Position numbers and translations under genes: made by a program
The notes under the pieces: generated by a model
The model's database searches: none
Told to the model about the DNA's origin: nothing
What the model saw: only the letters and a program-made list of their open reading frames with translations
In this document: one piece after another, positions 12,801 through 25,376 of the stretch
How positions within the stretch are numbered: position 1 is the stretch's first letter
Layout of the letters: every line of letters begins with the position of its first letter
Assembly: GCA_958496175.1 (NCBI GenBank)
Contig: OY292276.1
Location: 37,282,449 to 37,346,448 of the forward strand
Origin: Sisyra terminalis
Lineage: Eukaryota > Arthropoda > Insecta > Neuroptera > Sisyridae
DNA: 64,000 nucleotides
Reading direction: 5' to 3'

Positions 12801-14657
12801 GAGTGTATTTTTCCAGTAAATGAAAAAAATGTTCCAATAGATTGGATGAAAGTTGGAGTATTAGAATTGAACAGTCGGCATGGAGATTGCGAGTGTAAGG
12901 CAATGTGGTACTGTTGTCTTCATCCGCAGACTAAAAACACATCCTTTTCGAAAAGTGAATTTGAAAAAATGACTGAAATTGCAAAGGAAAACAATTTTCA
13001 AAATTGGGATTTAATTGCGGAACAATTAGGTACAAATCGTAGTGGTTATATTTGCTGCTTAACGTACCAGTTAAATCAACTAGATCGATTTAAAAAATCA
13101 AAATGGTCCCCGGAGGAAGACGCGTATTTGTTAGAAGTAGTTGAAAATTGCCGTGTTGGAAACTATATTCCTTGGAACAAAGTATCGTATTTCATAAGAA
13201 ATCGAACAAAAAATCAAATTTATATGCGATATACTTATAACGTAGCAGCCGGAATAAGGAAAGGCAAATTCAGCGAGGCTGAAGATGCACTACTGTTAAT
13301 GTTCATCGATAAATTTGGACCTAACTATTCAAAAATTGCCAAAAACATACCCAATCGAACATCCATTCAAATTCGGGAAAGGTATTTAAATAATTTGCAG
13401 CATGACGGAAAAACGCGAGGTGAATGGACATTAGCAGAAGATGAACAAATTGAAAAATTTGTAAACAAGCATGGTGAAAAATCTTGGGCTGCGTTAGCAG
13501 CGGCGTTTAAAAGTAAATATGCACGAACTAGAAACAATTTGCGACATCGATGGACTACTTTAAAGAAATTTTATAAGGAAAATCCAGGTGCAACGATTCA
13601 GGATGCACCTAGACGCAAAAAACGAACGTCAAGGAAGTATGTTCATAAAGAAATGAAAACTGTGGTCAATATTCTTCAATCGAAAAATCTAAAGAATTCT
13701 GGGTCAATCAAAAAAAAATTGAGTTTATCAAATTATAATTTAACGGACGTTTCCAATGCATTGAAACAAATCCAGGACAAAGAGTTGTTTGGTAACGACA
13801 AACTTATGCAACATATTATTACATCTTTTCGAAATACTTGTGTGTCACGAAATTATTCGGAAATTTGTATTATAAATGTATTTTTCATTATGCAAATAAT
13901 AGACGCGCGCATTAATGTTCCTGAAAGTTTATCGGAAATTGTTGGATACAAATACTTGCCAGCATTTGAAAAAGATGTTTTGAATGGAATCAATGATTTT
14001 GTGCATGAATTTAAAGAATGCCCTACCCTTGGTCTCAATGAATTTCTCTTCAATGGCTACACCCAAAACGATCCAAAATTTACAAAAAACAACCATACGT
14101 TACTTCAGTTCATTCCTTCATTTTTGCAAAGTGGATCAAATTTTGATCTTACCTTAACTCATTGTAAAGTAGCAGCAAAATATTTTACATGGCACAAATC
14201 GGATTTGGAAGGACATTATGTAAAAAAATACGGTAAATTTATTAAAGTTGAAAATGGAAATAATGATAACGTAGAAATAGAGAAGTGGGCAGTAATTGAA
14301 AATAATTTAACGAATAAAATCGCTACGCAGTGTTGCGAGGATTTGTTAACATGCCACCAATGTGTAACTTTACAAAAAAATTTATCCACTGACGAATTTA
14401 AAAAACGTTTGTTCGCTTTCTTCTTGTTACCGACAATGGAACCTTTTGTAAACAAAATGTGTTTGGAATTTGATTTACTTAGAATGAAAACTGAAACCGA
14501 CCCTGAATGTGATGTTATTGTTGAGAGAATAGAAAAACCAGCGAGAAAAAGGGGACGACCTAGAAAAGAAAAGAAAAATTTTAAATCAAATAAGTCAAAC
14601 GAGGAGAGTGAGGAATCGCAAAATCAAATCGAGGAACCTTTAACTGATGCAAAATAA
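9890..14657 (+). CDS. SNAPC4: snRNA-activating protein complex subunit 4 (SNAP190 / Pbp95-like), Myb-repeat protein
   Basis: Largest DNA-binding subunit of SNAPc/PBP, which recognises the proximal sequence element of snRNA promoters for Pol II and Pol III in the nucleus. Two coding exons, 9890-9997 and 12,171-14,657, joined in phase 0, give 864 residues. After an acidic Ser-rich start, a W-containing segment sits near residue 180 (LKIWTDSETKLL). Myb-type repeats follow at about 294-336, 346-394 (SKWSPEEDAYLLEVV), 400-446 (KGKFSEAEDALLLMFI) and 452-500 (RGEWTLAEDEQIEKFV). Basic linkers and a long C-terminal region follow, ending with an AT-hook-like RKRGRPRKEKK near 828-838 and an acidic tail. 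The upstream exon was assigned because it starts with ATG, stays open, and ends in GTAAGT in the right phase; the acceptor TTTATTTACAG precedes 12,171. A start at the internal ATG (12,270) is possible but would drop 69 residues. The intron carries transposon sequence. Confidence 0.95.
10136..10500 (+). repeat. tRNA-derived SINE, tandemly multiplied, in SNAPC4 intron
   Basis: A Pol III A-box-like TGGCCGAGTGGT (10,197-10,208) and B-box GGTTCGATCCT (10,241-10,251) resemble a serine/leucine-type tRNA head. A truncated extra head precedes it (AGTGGTTGAGTGGTCAAGG near 10,145). A second, degraded unit follows: GTCGCTAAAGACTTTAGTAG near 10,304 is repeated as GTCACTAGAGATCTTAGTAG near 10,455. This implies two to three SINE units in tandem. 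Confidence 0.6.
11085..11938. mobile_element. Inverted-repeat transposon (MITE-like), SNAPC4 intron
   Basis: The left end TAGGGGGACCGGGAGGTAAC and the complement of the right end, TAGGAGAACCGGGAAGTAAT, form terminal inverted repeats of about 23 bp enclosing 854 bp of AT-rich, non-coding DNA. The ends begin with TA, but no longer target duplication is evident. No transposase is visible, so the element is non-autonomous; its superfamily is not assigned. Confidence 0.55.
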
Positions 14658-15300
14658 AAAATAGAAATTTTGTTTTAATTATTTAAGCTTAAAGTATTTA
14701 ATTTTGTATGTGTTCAACGACGTATGTGTTAAAATGTTCAACGACAATTACAATCAATATTTTTTGAAATATATATATACATTTTTTATTTTATTAAAAA
14801 AGTGTTTATTTTTTAAAAAAAATATGTTAATATTTTATTTTTTAAAGTTACATATATGTTTATGAATAGATTTTTTTACTTTCGAGCAATATATTTTAAA
14901 AACTGTTAAGTAAAATATTTTTAAGATTGGTAACTTTTAAGATTAGCGATTTATTCATCTTTAATTTTATTCAATTATAGCTGCTCTGGATGCCCTATCA
15001 TCTATTTGAGCTCTATTATCAACAAGTTCATAATGTTATGAGGGTTATGAGTTTTGAATAACAATAGAGCAAAGTATAGGCAATTATTTATACACATCAG
15101 TATGTTAATTGCGGTTCAAGTCCCTTTTAGCACGGACAAATCTACCGACCCTTCAATTTCATCATGTCGCTAGATTTAGTCGTTTATGGGCACAAATCGG
15201 TCGATTTAATTTCATTGGTGAATTCCTTGAATTACTTTTTGAAAGTAATCAGTTTTTTTATGGATTTACTTTATCCAAATAAATTTAATTTTTAACGTTA
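14658..15300. other. SNAPC4 3' flank
   Basis: AT-rich 3' UTR and intergenic DNA. AATAAA overlaps the stop codon of SNAPC4. TGTTCAACGAC occurs twice near 14,710-14,745. No gene is visible. Confidence 0.4.
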
Positions 15301-15312
15301 TGATCGTTTGAA

Positions 15313-16730
15313 TTGATGGTCAGTGTCGTCAGTGTTACATTTAAATTTCATAAAATCGAAATCAAACCAAATAAATGTGAAACAGGTAATATTTATTGTG
15401 AAATTGTAGGTATGGATGCAATGTTTACATACAGCATTGTACCTTTCTGTCAATTTTGTAGATATTTTCCTACGTTTTACGAACTAATGAAGCCAAATAT
15501 GATATACATTTAAAAAGAAATCATGCAGAGAAGAATCCAACCAAATCATCTCTAAATGTAAGTAACTGGGAGTGCAGCATAAATATTGTGAATATCAAAA
15601 GAATATATTCATCCACAAGTCTTGACAACACGGGATAAACAGGACCATAATAATACCCCAACTTTTAATCACTGCAATAGGCATATGGGCGACAAAACCA
15701 TGGTTGTATTTACAAGTCCTTCTGATGGAGAGCTAAATTTATTCAACGACGAATCCATGAAAAGAAGCTCAACCATAGCAAAAAATGTAAATCTAATATC
15801 ATTTTTTCACATTACAACTCACGTAAAAGTATTGTTCTATAATCCGTTGATAGCAAATGCCCTTTCAAGGGAAAGTCACCTCTCGAAAACGACCAATTTT
15901 AGGCCAAATTTGGTGCATAAACTTTCATCTCCCTATCTTCTCGTTTTGATTTCCAAGGATCTTGCCAATAAGTGCATTTTTTTTTATACAAAACCGTTAA
16001 GGATGATTCAGACGAAAATATTCTGCATAATTTCAGCTGAAAAAACCACCCCTTATATCATTTTCATGCATTTGAAAATTATCCTTTTTGAAACTTTGAA
16101 ATGATATTGCGGGTGTCCTTTTACACACAGGACAAAACTTTTGTCTTACTTTTTATTCTCGCAAAGATCTGATTTCATAAAACGTCTGAAGAAATTACCC
16201 TCATCAGAAATAGCATCTCTTACTATTGACTGTTATTTTTACAAAATGTAAATATTAGGCAACCATTGATTCATTTATAAAATTTTGTTGCAGCCTAAAT
16301 TCCCTAATTTACAACTAAATATAAGTTGGACGTATGATTTGTTTTATTAATTTAAATCAATGTATTTTTACAGATTTAACTTACCTGGAAGTTGAAGACA
16401 AGGGTAGTTTTGTAGGGGTTGAAGAAACTATCCTTTTTGCAAGATAAATAGTTAGTAAGTGCCAGTAATATTGAAACTTGTAAACATTGTTCTCATTGAA
16501 TTTTTCACTACAGAAGAAGCTGACCGAAGACAACCGTAAAGTTTTCAATGGATTTGAATTGATCATCATGTTCAAATGGACATTTGAAGAATGGATGCGG
16601 ATCGTTCGAAAATCTTCAATCAAATTCCTGAAAGATATTATTTCCACAATTGATATCTATCGAGAAGAGCCCGAATGAATTTACAACAATTAGTGATGTA
16701 AAAGTGTGTTTCAATAAATCAGTGAACGTG
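15313..16730 (+). pseudogene. Decayed, possibly spliced gene with a zinc-finger-like remnant
   Basis: Not a recognised gene. At about 15,450 a CQFC pair is followed, only after a frame change, by YDIHLKRNH, as if a C2H2 finger had been frame-shifted. A 139-codon open frame from ATG at 15,685 to 16,104 resembles no family. Further on, TATTTTTACAG precedes an open segment from 16,374 (LTYLEVEDKGSFVGVEET). Then comes a GTAAGT at 16,455 and an acceptor (TTCACTACAG) at 16,513. The next segment (KKLTEDNRKVFNGFEL and onward) ends in a stop at about 16,678, followed by AATAAA near 16,712. The middle segment meets a stop before the GTAAGT donor, so the frames do not join cleanly. A broken gene or domesticated-element relic is likely; a diverged live gene with other exon limits is possible. 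Confidence 0.35.
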
Positions 16731-17330
16731 AAGTGATAAAGTAGTTTAAGTGATAAATAGTCAAAATATCAGTAAAATAAAAAAAAATATTTAAATTAAT
16801 ATTTCTATATGATTGTAGCAATTGATACTTTTACATAATTTATATTAACAATTGTAAATATGCAAAAAATTCATATTGTTTTATTGTTTATGTTTAATTG
16901 ATATTTAACTTTAATAAATTTATTTTGATGGAATACATTGTTTCAATTCAATTTATCACACTCATCCTCTTGAATTTTATATTTCACATATTTTTACAGT
17001 AAGAATACATAGAAAATTTCAATTAATACAATAATAACGTAGGTACTATGTTTTTCGATAGATTATCGAATAAAACGATAAAAGCCAATATCGAAAAATA
17101 TCTTTGACTTTTCGATGTCCTTAATCGTTTTTTTTTTTTTTATATTAAAATTTTTATTTTATGACGAAATTTTATTGAAATCTTATTAAAATTTTTCAAT
17201 TTTAACATGGAGCAACTATGATTCGAATATAGTCGGGAAATTCTCATTATTTCGATCGAATTTTTTTTTCGATTTTCTACAAAAAAACTGTTTTTATATG
17301 AGTTTTAACGCCATTTACATATATCATCTG

Positions 17331-17395
17331 ATAGCCGAGTGGGTATGATCACAGACGCCGGAGCCGAGGTCCCGTGGTTCGAATCCCGAAAGTGG
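17331..17395 (+). repeat. tRNA-related SINE head
   Basis: A-box TAGCCGAGTGGG at 17,332-17,343 and B-box GGTTCGAATCC at 17,376-17,386 are spaced as in tRNA genes. The surrounding bases do not fold into a convincing full cloverleaf with an acceptor stem, so a tRNA-derived SINE is likelier than a working tRNA. The flanks contain repeated TCGAA/CGATCGA-rich sequence. Confidence 0.5.
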
Positions 17396-18139
17396 TAAGT
17401 GTTTTTTCAAATTTCTAATAATTGATTTCTCTTCCTTACAGCTTATAATATCTTATAATAAATATCATTATTGATTCCAGACTTTTCTTCATCGAAATAT
17501 TCGATCGAACAGTTCCAACCTTTCGGGGTTGAAAATGATCGATTGATCGACGCGTTATATTTTTTCATTTTATTTTTGCTCACTGGTTTTGTGACGTTAC
17601 CTAATGACGTCGCCAAATGACGCCATCCACGTAAAATGAGGGGGAGGATTTCGAATTTTCGATTTTAGAGCAATAGAATTTTGGGAATCGCTTAGTTACG
17701 CCACGGGAACCCCAAAGAACATATCCTATAGTTAATTTTGTTGTTTTTTTTTTCAAAAAATTTTTGGCTGAAATTCTGAAAATCGCAAAAATAGGCCTTT
17801 GGTGATTTTTTCACTTTTTTCAATTTTAATGTCGTTTTTTATGAAAACTATCGTTCGTAGATTAACGAAAATAAGCTGAAATTTAAAATGAAACATGCAT
17901 CTATTCTATAACAGACATTCCTAATTCCCAAGTAGTGCTTCTAATACTTCATTCTACTTAATTTCTCTTTAGATTTGTATTTATTTTTAATTTAATCCAT
18001 TTTTGAAGTCGATCGCGTATAAATAAGAATAATTATTGCCGATCATACCAGTAAAAAGTGTGCCCACCCTTGATGTAGAGATTATAATAAAAGTATATCA
18101 TTAAGCTTTAAATATCTCTAAATTCTCTTCTATTTCATA

Positions 18140-18558
18140 TAGGGTTACGAATTTTAAATTATAGAAAATCCGGAGAACGTATAACTAAATCCGGAGAGTT
18201 GTATTCAATAAAAAACAGTCTTAAAAATTTAGCAAGTATTCTAAATGATAACGTTCACAAGCTTTACTGCTTCATTCTATATTCGAAATATAATATATAT
18301 ATTTTTTTGACTATGAAATCAATTGTTATCGCTTGATAACAGTGGAAAATTTTGCTTTTTACTAACATTGAAAAATGTGGAAAATCGTTTTCATAAACTG
18401 GAGTCAAGAAAAAAATACATTTTTCTGAAGTTTTTGGTTTAAAATGAGGGAGTTGGTAACTCTAAAAAAATCCAGAGATTATTTTTGTAATCTGGGGTCT
18501 GGAGAAAACATTATTTTTCTGGAGTCTCCGGACTAAAACTGGAGAGTTGGTAACCTTA
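18140..18558. mobile_element. hAT-like MITE with 8-bp target duplication
   Basis: The ends TAGGGTTACG and TAAGGTTACC (complement of the right end) are inverted. Inside them, CCGGAG and AACTCTCC words face each other. The flanks read ATTTCATA on the left (18,132-18,139) and GTTTCATA on the right (18,559-18,566), seven of eight bases matching. An 8-bp duplication is the hAT signature. The element is 419 bp long with no coding capacity. Confidence 0.7.
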
Positions 18559-21500
18559 GTTTCATACTCTCATCATGTATATTTCAAATCAATCCAAAGA
18601 GTTAGGTAAAATGCTGTTAAAAATGCTATTAGGAATAGTTATTGAGTTATCAAGAAGTATTTAAATAATAAAGATATTGTTTTATTGTTATTTCGAAAAA
18701 TTTGAATTTCAGGATAAGTATACCATATAAATTGAATATTGTAAAATATGATATAGTGTTACCTTATTGCCAACTTTCCTCTAACGCAGAGAAGACGCCA
18801 CTTCAAAAATAAATGTCACATGTTTCTTATTTGAATAATTAAATAAATATGGGCATAATATGAGTGTAAACAATGCTCTTTACACATTAATGAATGAAGA
18901 AGAATTATCGTAAACAGGTTCCTTTTCAGTGAGTTTCACTGTCATGTTACGACACGAATAAGTGTTGGAAGAAGGAAAACTTTCTGTAAAATTACTCGTA
19001 GAAGTAGTAGAAGTAACGATGCCCATGATTTGACGACACCGTTCTGGCTAAACAGAAAAAAAATGCTTATTTTAATATATTTAACTATTTATCCGCATCA
19101 ACTTACTTTCTATCCCCCTGCATGGTTCTGCATAAAACGAATTCACAATGGCAAGTAAGTCACAGAAACCGGATCTGGTAATTTCATGAATTTCCTAGAC
19201 GCCTTCGATATCTTCTTCATGTAAGCAAGTTTTTCTTTGAAAAAATCACCGTTTACATGTAAAAAATTAATAATTACCAACTTTTTAAATTCTTCTCATA
19301 GTAATATTAAATTGTATACTGACTTCCAGAAGAGTAAAAATGAACAAAGTAGTTTTCTATACAAAATGTTTATCCGAGAGCTTCCGAAACAGTAGCCAAA
19401 GAAAATATAACAAGCATTGAGCAATTTATTCTTTATATTTCCCTAAAGAACAGGTTTCCAAGTGATTTAGATATTGTTAAATAAGATGTCTTATAGCAGA
19501 TAAATTCTCAAAAGACCACCCTTCTGGCTTTAATAGAATGAAATTCAATTTTACATTATTTTATTATAAAAGTGCATTTTAATTAAATTTTAACAAAAAG
19601 AAGGTTTTGGGAACTAAAATGGGTTATCTTTTCTTCCTTCGGTGCCGTTACTTGACGACAATATAAAATGAGGAGAGGATAAATAAAGACATTACTCCTT
19701 TTTGCCCAGTCATTATGATTTTTCAAGGGTTGTCTTTTATGAATTAAGAATAAAAAACCATTTTTGCCAATCGTTTCTTGTTTCCTCTATATCTTCTAAC
19801 GATTAAATGAAAAACCAAAAGCTTCTCGCTTTTTAAGTTACAAAGATTTTAGAGTTAAAATATTTGAGGTAATAACATTTCTTTGTGAAAATATAAATTA
19901 AGAAGCTAAACTTTTATTAACACTTAAGCATACAAAATGTGTTCCAAAATTTGTAAACAGGACTTTTTGGAAAAAAAAAATCATAAAAATAAAATTACTT
20001 ATATTGATGATTGTCTGAGATAGAAGTAATATCTTTTTCTGGAATATTTGTCACATTTGTTAATTTTTTGTGGCGGATGAAAATTGTAAAGAGGTGCAAT
20101 TCAAATTTTATACTTAAAACATGCTTATTACCATGTAATCTTGAGACTTTTGGTTTCAGCAAAATATAACGATGTTTACCAAAATAGGCATACTTTTAGT
20201 CATCTTATCAGGAGGAGAAAAAGAAGTCTATCTAATTGCTTAGTTATAAAAAAAAACTATGGTAAATTCTAGATTAAAAGTCATAAAATCGGTTTTACTG
20301 AAACCAGTTATGGTTGTACATGACGGTTTTATATATTATAGTTTTATAAAACATTTTATATTTTGTTAAAAATAATAAGCATTGATTGTAAGTACCTTGT
20401 TCTATTTAAAAACTAATTTTCAAGTCTAAATAAAGTGATTAAGATAGGCAAATTATGTTCAAAATTTCAAAGATTGTTACTTATCATCGACTTAACAATG
20501 ACGAAAATCGACGTATCTATAAGACTGCTAACCGTCGATTTTACGCTTAGGACATGGGTCGATCAATTACTAAGGATGTAACATTAGAGAGAAAAAATAG
20601 ATTTTTGTCTATTCAATAATAGTCGACTTGGGAAAAATCTATTTTATCTACTTATTTCTTCTGTAGATATATGTTATAATTACTAATAATTATCAACATT
20701 CGGGGGAAAAATGAGTACTTTGACCACTCTGGTACTCCTTACTACTCCGGACTCCTATCTGGATTCAGGTAGGTTGCGAATGCAAAAATAGACAGTGAAA
20801 TCGATCTTAACTAATCAAAAATTCTGATTTTAAAATGGATTAGAAAAATCGATTATAGAAGAAATCAATTTTTTCCATAATCGATTATTGTTCGTATCCC
20901 TACCAAAGATCCCACATGAACAAACATCAAAATCATAACCGGGAGTCAAAAACAACTAAGTTTCTAACCTGAGGCCTCTCTTTTTCGTTCTCTTTTCCAC
21001 CTTATCCTTTAGTAAAAATACAAGATATAGTACTTCTAGAAGATCTGATGATGATCTTGATCTTAAACCTTATCGTACGCTACACTTTTGCTCGGTTAAC
21101 TCTTTCTGTATGTACTGTGCCCAAACTTTTTTGTCTCCCTTAAAGTATATTACAACGATGGATAAGATCTGCTCCTGCCTTTTACGTTTACTATTAGATT
21201 TTTGTTCGGAAAGTATTCGTTACTTGTTTTGTTACTTTTTTAAGCCATATATGCTGTATTTCTATGTTAAAGAGTTGATAAAATTTCCAGTCGCGAACGA
21301 ATTAAAGCTCAATGAAATCGTAAAAGATTGTGTTCGACGTTTGTTCAGACTTTTATTCACGTATATGTTTATGTATTGAAAAGAGTAAGCGATAAAACTA
21401 TCCTTTCCCAATATAAATAGAGTACTAAACGACAAACAATAAACAGGCTTTTTAAATAATTTACAACTAAAGACTAAATTTTTTTCACTCCTGAATTTCA

Positions 21501-24230
21501 TTGATAATAGAAGAATGATATTTGCGCCATTCTATGGGAATGCGGTGCTCTGAATAAATAGAGATATGAGAAACTAGAAATACCAAGTCCTGGAACTGAA
21601 ATATTTGAAAAGCACCTAGTGCGACGATTGTTGAGGTTCGCCAGCATCTTGGTCTTAACTAGGTGAAGTAGGGACCCAGGAAGCCATATAATCTCAAAGG
21701 TTGCATTATTGAGGATCAACTAACCTTACCCTCAAAACCTCAACTTAAAATGGGAAAAAATTGATAAATTATTTTATAACTAAACGAACACTCAGAACAT
21801 AGCATATCTGTTTACATTTACTTTTTACAAATATTTAAAATTTATATAAATTATTCTATTGTAAATCTGGAAAAAATATTATAGCTGAAAGTCACCGTAT
21901 TTACAGAAGATTCTAAAAGTTAATTTCATTGTTTATAAATATATAGAAAGTATATTTATTTTAAAGAAATTATTACAATATCAAAAAAAAAATCAAAACA
22001 AAAATTTTGACAATATCGTTGGGCTAACATTATAAACTACCTATATTCTTAATATTTTCCATTGAATTATTATGTGAAGATAATATGAAATGTTAAAAAA
22101 TTCATAAAGGAAATGAAAGAATTTTGTCACTATTGTAATAAATCTGGTAACTGTTGGTCATGAAAAAGTAATATATTTATATTTTAGATATTCACTGGCT
22201 CGTTTGTTGAGTGGAATATTTTTCATTACATAAAAGTTTAAACCTTATTATCTCATTATAAAGCATCAGACTTAACTATACCACAGTGAATACAATGATG
22301 ACCTCCCATGGATTAAAATTGGATAATCTTGGCTAAAAGTAATTCTAATTAGACTCTATAATTTGGTATTATTCTGGGATAAGATTTGATTTTTCCCTAA
22401 CTCCTTCAAACCGAAGTGCTCTGTGGAGATTTGAGACTTTTTATTCTTTTCATTTGTTCTTTTTTCTTAGAAGTCAATGATGTCAATATTATTTATCAAG
22501 TTATAGTTCTTCAGAGCAATTTTTTATATCAATAATAATTTAAAAGTGGCTGAATGAAAATGAAACGAAATTTAAAATTAAGTTTTAAAAAATATATCGG
22601 AGAACTTTAGTCATTAAGTTAAATCATTTACTTTATCATAAAAGGAAAACCAGGAAAACTTATAAGTATTGAATTGCTTTTTCTAATTGTACTACTAGTC
22701 AAGTATTTCAAAACCGTCCTACGACTTGGTAATCCGTGTTTTACGACTCTTAATTCTGTCACATTTGATTTTTTAAATAAAATATTAAAACAGTAAAAGG
22801 CAGTTTAGATTAAACGATAACTTTTGATGGATAACAAGGAAAAGCTTATTAAGTAGAAGACGGATTTTTTTCCGCCATCAAAAGATTCACTTAAATATAC
22901 AAAAGGTACCTACCAGCATTGTCATTAATAATTTCTTCTACACCTTTTAATAACTGTTCTCTTGTTAGCCTTCCGAATACGAAAAAAGAAACTAATTTAA
23001 AGTTACGAAAATTTGGCAAATAATAAAAATATTTATTATGAATCTTAAATTTATATGAATTATTGTTGTAACTGTTTCTGGAAATCATTCAAAATCGGAT
23101 TTCATTTCAATTTTTTATTGCCATAAAATTTATTCAAAAAGTTTATTGATCGTAAAAATTTCATTGAATGTCTCTAAATATGGATTTGGATAAAGAAATT
23201 AAATAGTACATATATATTTATTCTTTTATTATTATATTAATATATTAGAAAAGATTTTTCGATTATGGAATGTATGGTACTAATAAAACTTTTTTAAATT
23301 GCTCTGGTAAGTACATCATTTTACAAATATTAAGTGAATCACAGAATTGTCGATTTTCTTTTCTTTGATAGATTTGTGCTTATTTATATTTTATGTACTC
23401 TATAAATCTGATTTTTATTTACTTTTTAGTTAACATCATTTTATAAACAATTATCTTAACTTATAGTTAATAATAAATTTCAAGTCTTGTAAATATTGTT
23501 TCTAAGTATATCCTCATAGTAGGTACATATATGAAACGATTTTAACTTTATTTCAGAAACCGTTAAACAAGTTTTATGGCGTTAACCTGTGGAGAAATGA
23601 TTTACAGTGGGCGGCAAAAGAGTTTATCATTGATATTTTATTGTCTTATTATTTTAATATTAAATCTAGGTTTCTAGGCTGCAAATGAATTATTTTGTAG
23701 AAAAAGTGGCGCTAAATATAAGTCTGTGCGACTTTTGAATTACTTAAATTTATAGTTTATTATATTGGATAATGCAAGTACATTGTATTTACAATATACT
23801 AATAATACTATGGAAGCACACTAATTTTTAACGATGATATTGCAAACCATGCAGTTAAATAGAAAGAAAACAATTAAAAAATTATTTCCTTAACTTCAAG
23901 GTCAGTATTTAAGATCTATTTCACACTTATATTGCACATTCCAAAATAAACTTTTTATTTCTTAGAATAGACATTATTATTTTGTAATATATGCAGCTAC
24001 TTATGGACGTTTTATAGCTATTATGGTTGTCTATGGTCTCTAGCGACTCAAGAGTAAACAAAATTTTTAAATCGAGAAATATTGAAAATTTACTTACCGG
24101 GAGATTAGAAAACAGTTTACTACTGTAGGAGGAGCCACCTGACCATTCGTACACCAGTAAACTATTAGCATTATTAAGGAACACTAAATTAATATGTCAT
24201 AACGGTTAGGATTGCTAAATTTTATACAAA
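18559..24230. other. Gene desert
   Basis: AT-rich sequence without a recognisable gene. Items seen: a 10-bp perfect inverted repeat CTTTTGATGG/CCATCAAAAG around 22,818-22,885, and next to it a short exon-like minus-strand segment at about 22,915-22,975 reading RLTREQLLKGVEEIINDNA with a GTAGGT donor. No open frame elsewhere resembles a protein family. Confidence 0.35.
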
Positions 24231-24900
24231 TAGGGTTGTATGTAGGGCCAAAAAAATCGCTTATTTTTTTAAGCCAAAGCGCATTTTTTCTTCAAAAATG
24301 TTGAACTATCACACTAAAAAAATTAAGCGACATATATTCTTAAATTGATAGCTCAAACAAAAAATGTTCAAATGTAAATTTTTGTCAAATCAACCATTTC
24401 CTTTTAAAGTTATAATCGAGTTTTGAACATAGACAGTTTTTCCGATTTGATATTTTAACTTGGGAATTTTGTAACTATTGAACAAACTATTAGTTACTTT
24501 TTTTGGGTATTCTTGAAGGATACAAAATGCTCTACAAAATAGGTTTTATAGCATTGTTTGATAAATTTACTTCATTCAAGGTTATTCAAGGTCAAAGTTG
24601 AATTATTTGGCTTGAATTACTTCGAGAAAAGTAATTTTTTTCAAAAAAAAAAAAAAATGCTAAGAGACCTTTTTTGTAGACAATTTATTTTTCTTCAAAA
24701 ATATGTGTTGTTTAATTCTTTCAGTGTGACAGTTCAAAAATTTTACGAAAAAAATGCGCTTTGGTTTGAAAAATCGAAAATTGTGATAATAAACCTTTTA
24801 TTATCGACATTATGGGCTTAAAATTTCACAACAATTTTTTTTGTCATCCTTATTATTATTTTTGATATATCTTTTTTTTAAAAAAAATCAGCCCAACCTA
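24231..24900. mobile_element. MITE family 1, copy A (670 bp)
   Basis: Long imperfect inverted repeat bounded by TAGGGTTG on the left and CCCAACCTA on the right. Within the arms, GCGCATTTTTTCTTCAAAAA and its counterpart lie in opposite orientation, as do the CACACT/AGTGTG words. A second copy is at 34,628-35,350 and a fragment at about 55,915-56,000. Likely TA target site. The open frames inside are low-complexity and not transposase. Confidence 0.7.
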
Positions 24901-25027
24901 ATATATACATGTGAAAAAGGTATGTAGGTACTGACGTGATATTAACATGAAATTTAAAATAAAACTTACAAATAGCAAAATTCTCAATCATTACGTAAAC
25001 AGTCAATTAAAAAAAAAATGTTTTCTG

Positions 25028-25354
25028 TAGGGTTGGACCGAAACTCGGGGCCCGAAGCCAACCATTTTTCTGTATCGAATATGGTAGTACCAAACCTCTC
25101 ACTACAAGCGTTAGCATCGTTTTATCTTCCGTTGATAGGAGAAAAAAACCGATAAGAAATTTAAAAGTGAGGGCGAAATAACAGCAATCATTTCTGTTAT
25201 CTCGCTGTCACTTTTATATTTCATATCTACTCGTTTCTTCTACCAACGGAAGATAAAACGACGCCAGCGCTTATAGTGAGAGGTTCGGTACTATCATTTT
25301 CGATACAGAAAAAAATGGTTGGTTTCGGGCCCCGAGTTTCGGCCGAAAAAACTA
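25028..25354. mobile_element. Palindromic foldback MITE (327 bp)
   Basis: Nearly the whole element is one inverted repeat with arms of about 155 bp. CCGAAACTCGGGGCCCGAA at the left is matched by its complement at the right, and CGTTTTATCTTCCGTTG by CAACGGAAGATAAAACG. Ends are TAG...CTA. The 8-bp flanks GTTTTCTG and GTTTCCCC agree at five to six positions, so a hAT-type duplication is possible but weak. It is non-coding. Confidence 0.75.
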
Positions 25355-25376
25355 GTTTCCCCATAGCGCCGTGACT

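Noticed and set aside
17332..17386. A functional tRNA gene
   Set aside because: Pol III boxes are present, but the acceptor and anticodon stems do not pair, so a SINE head is the better reading.
23927..24184. 85-codon minus-strand frame beside MITE copy A
   Set aside because: No recognisable domain, biased composition, no splice support.
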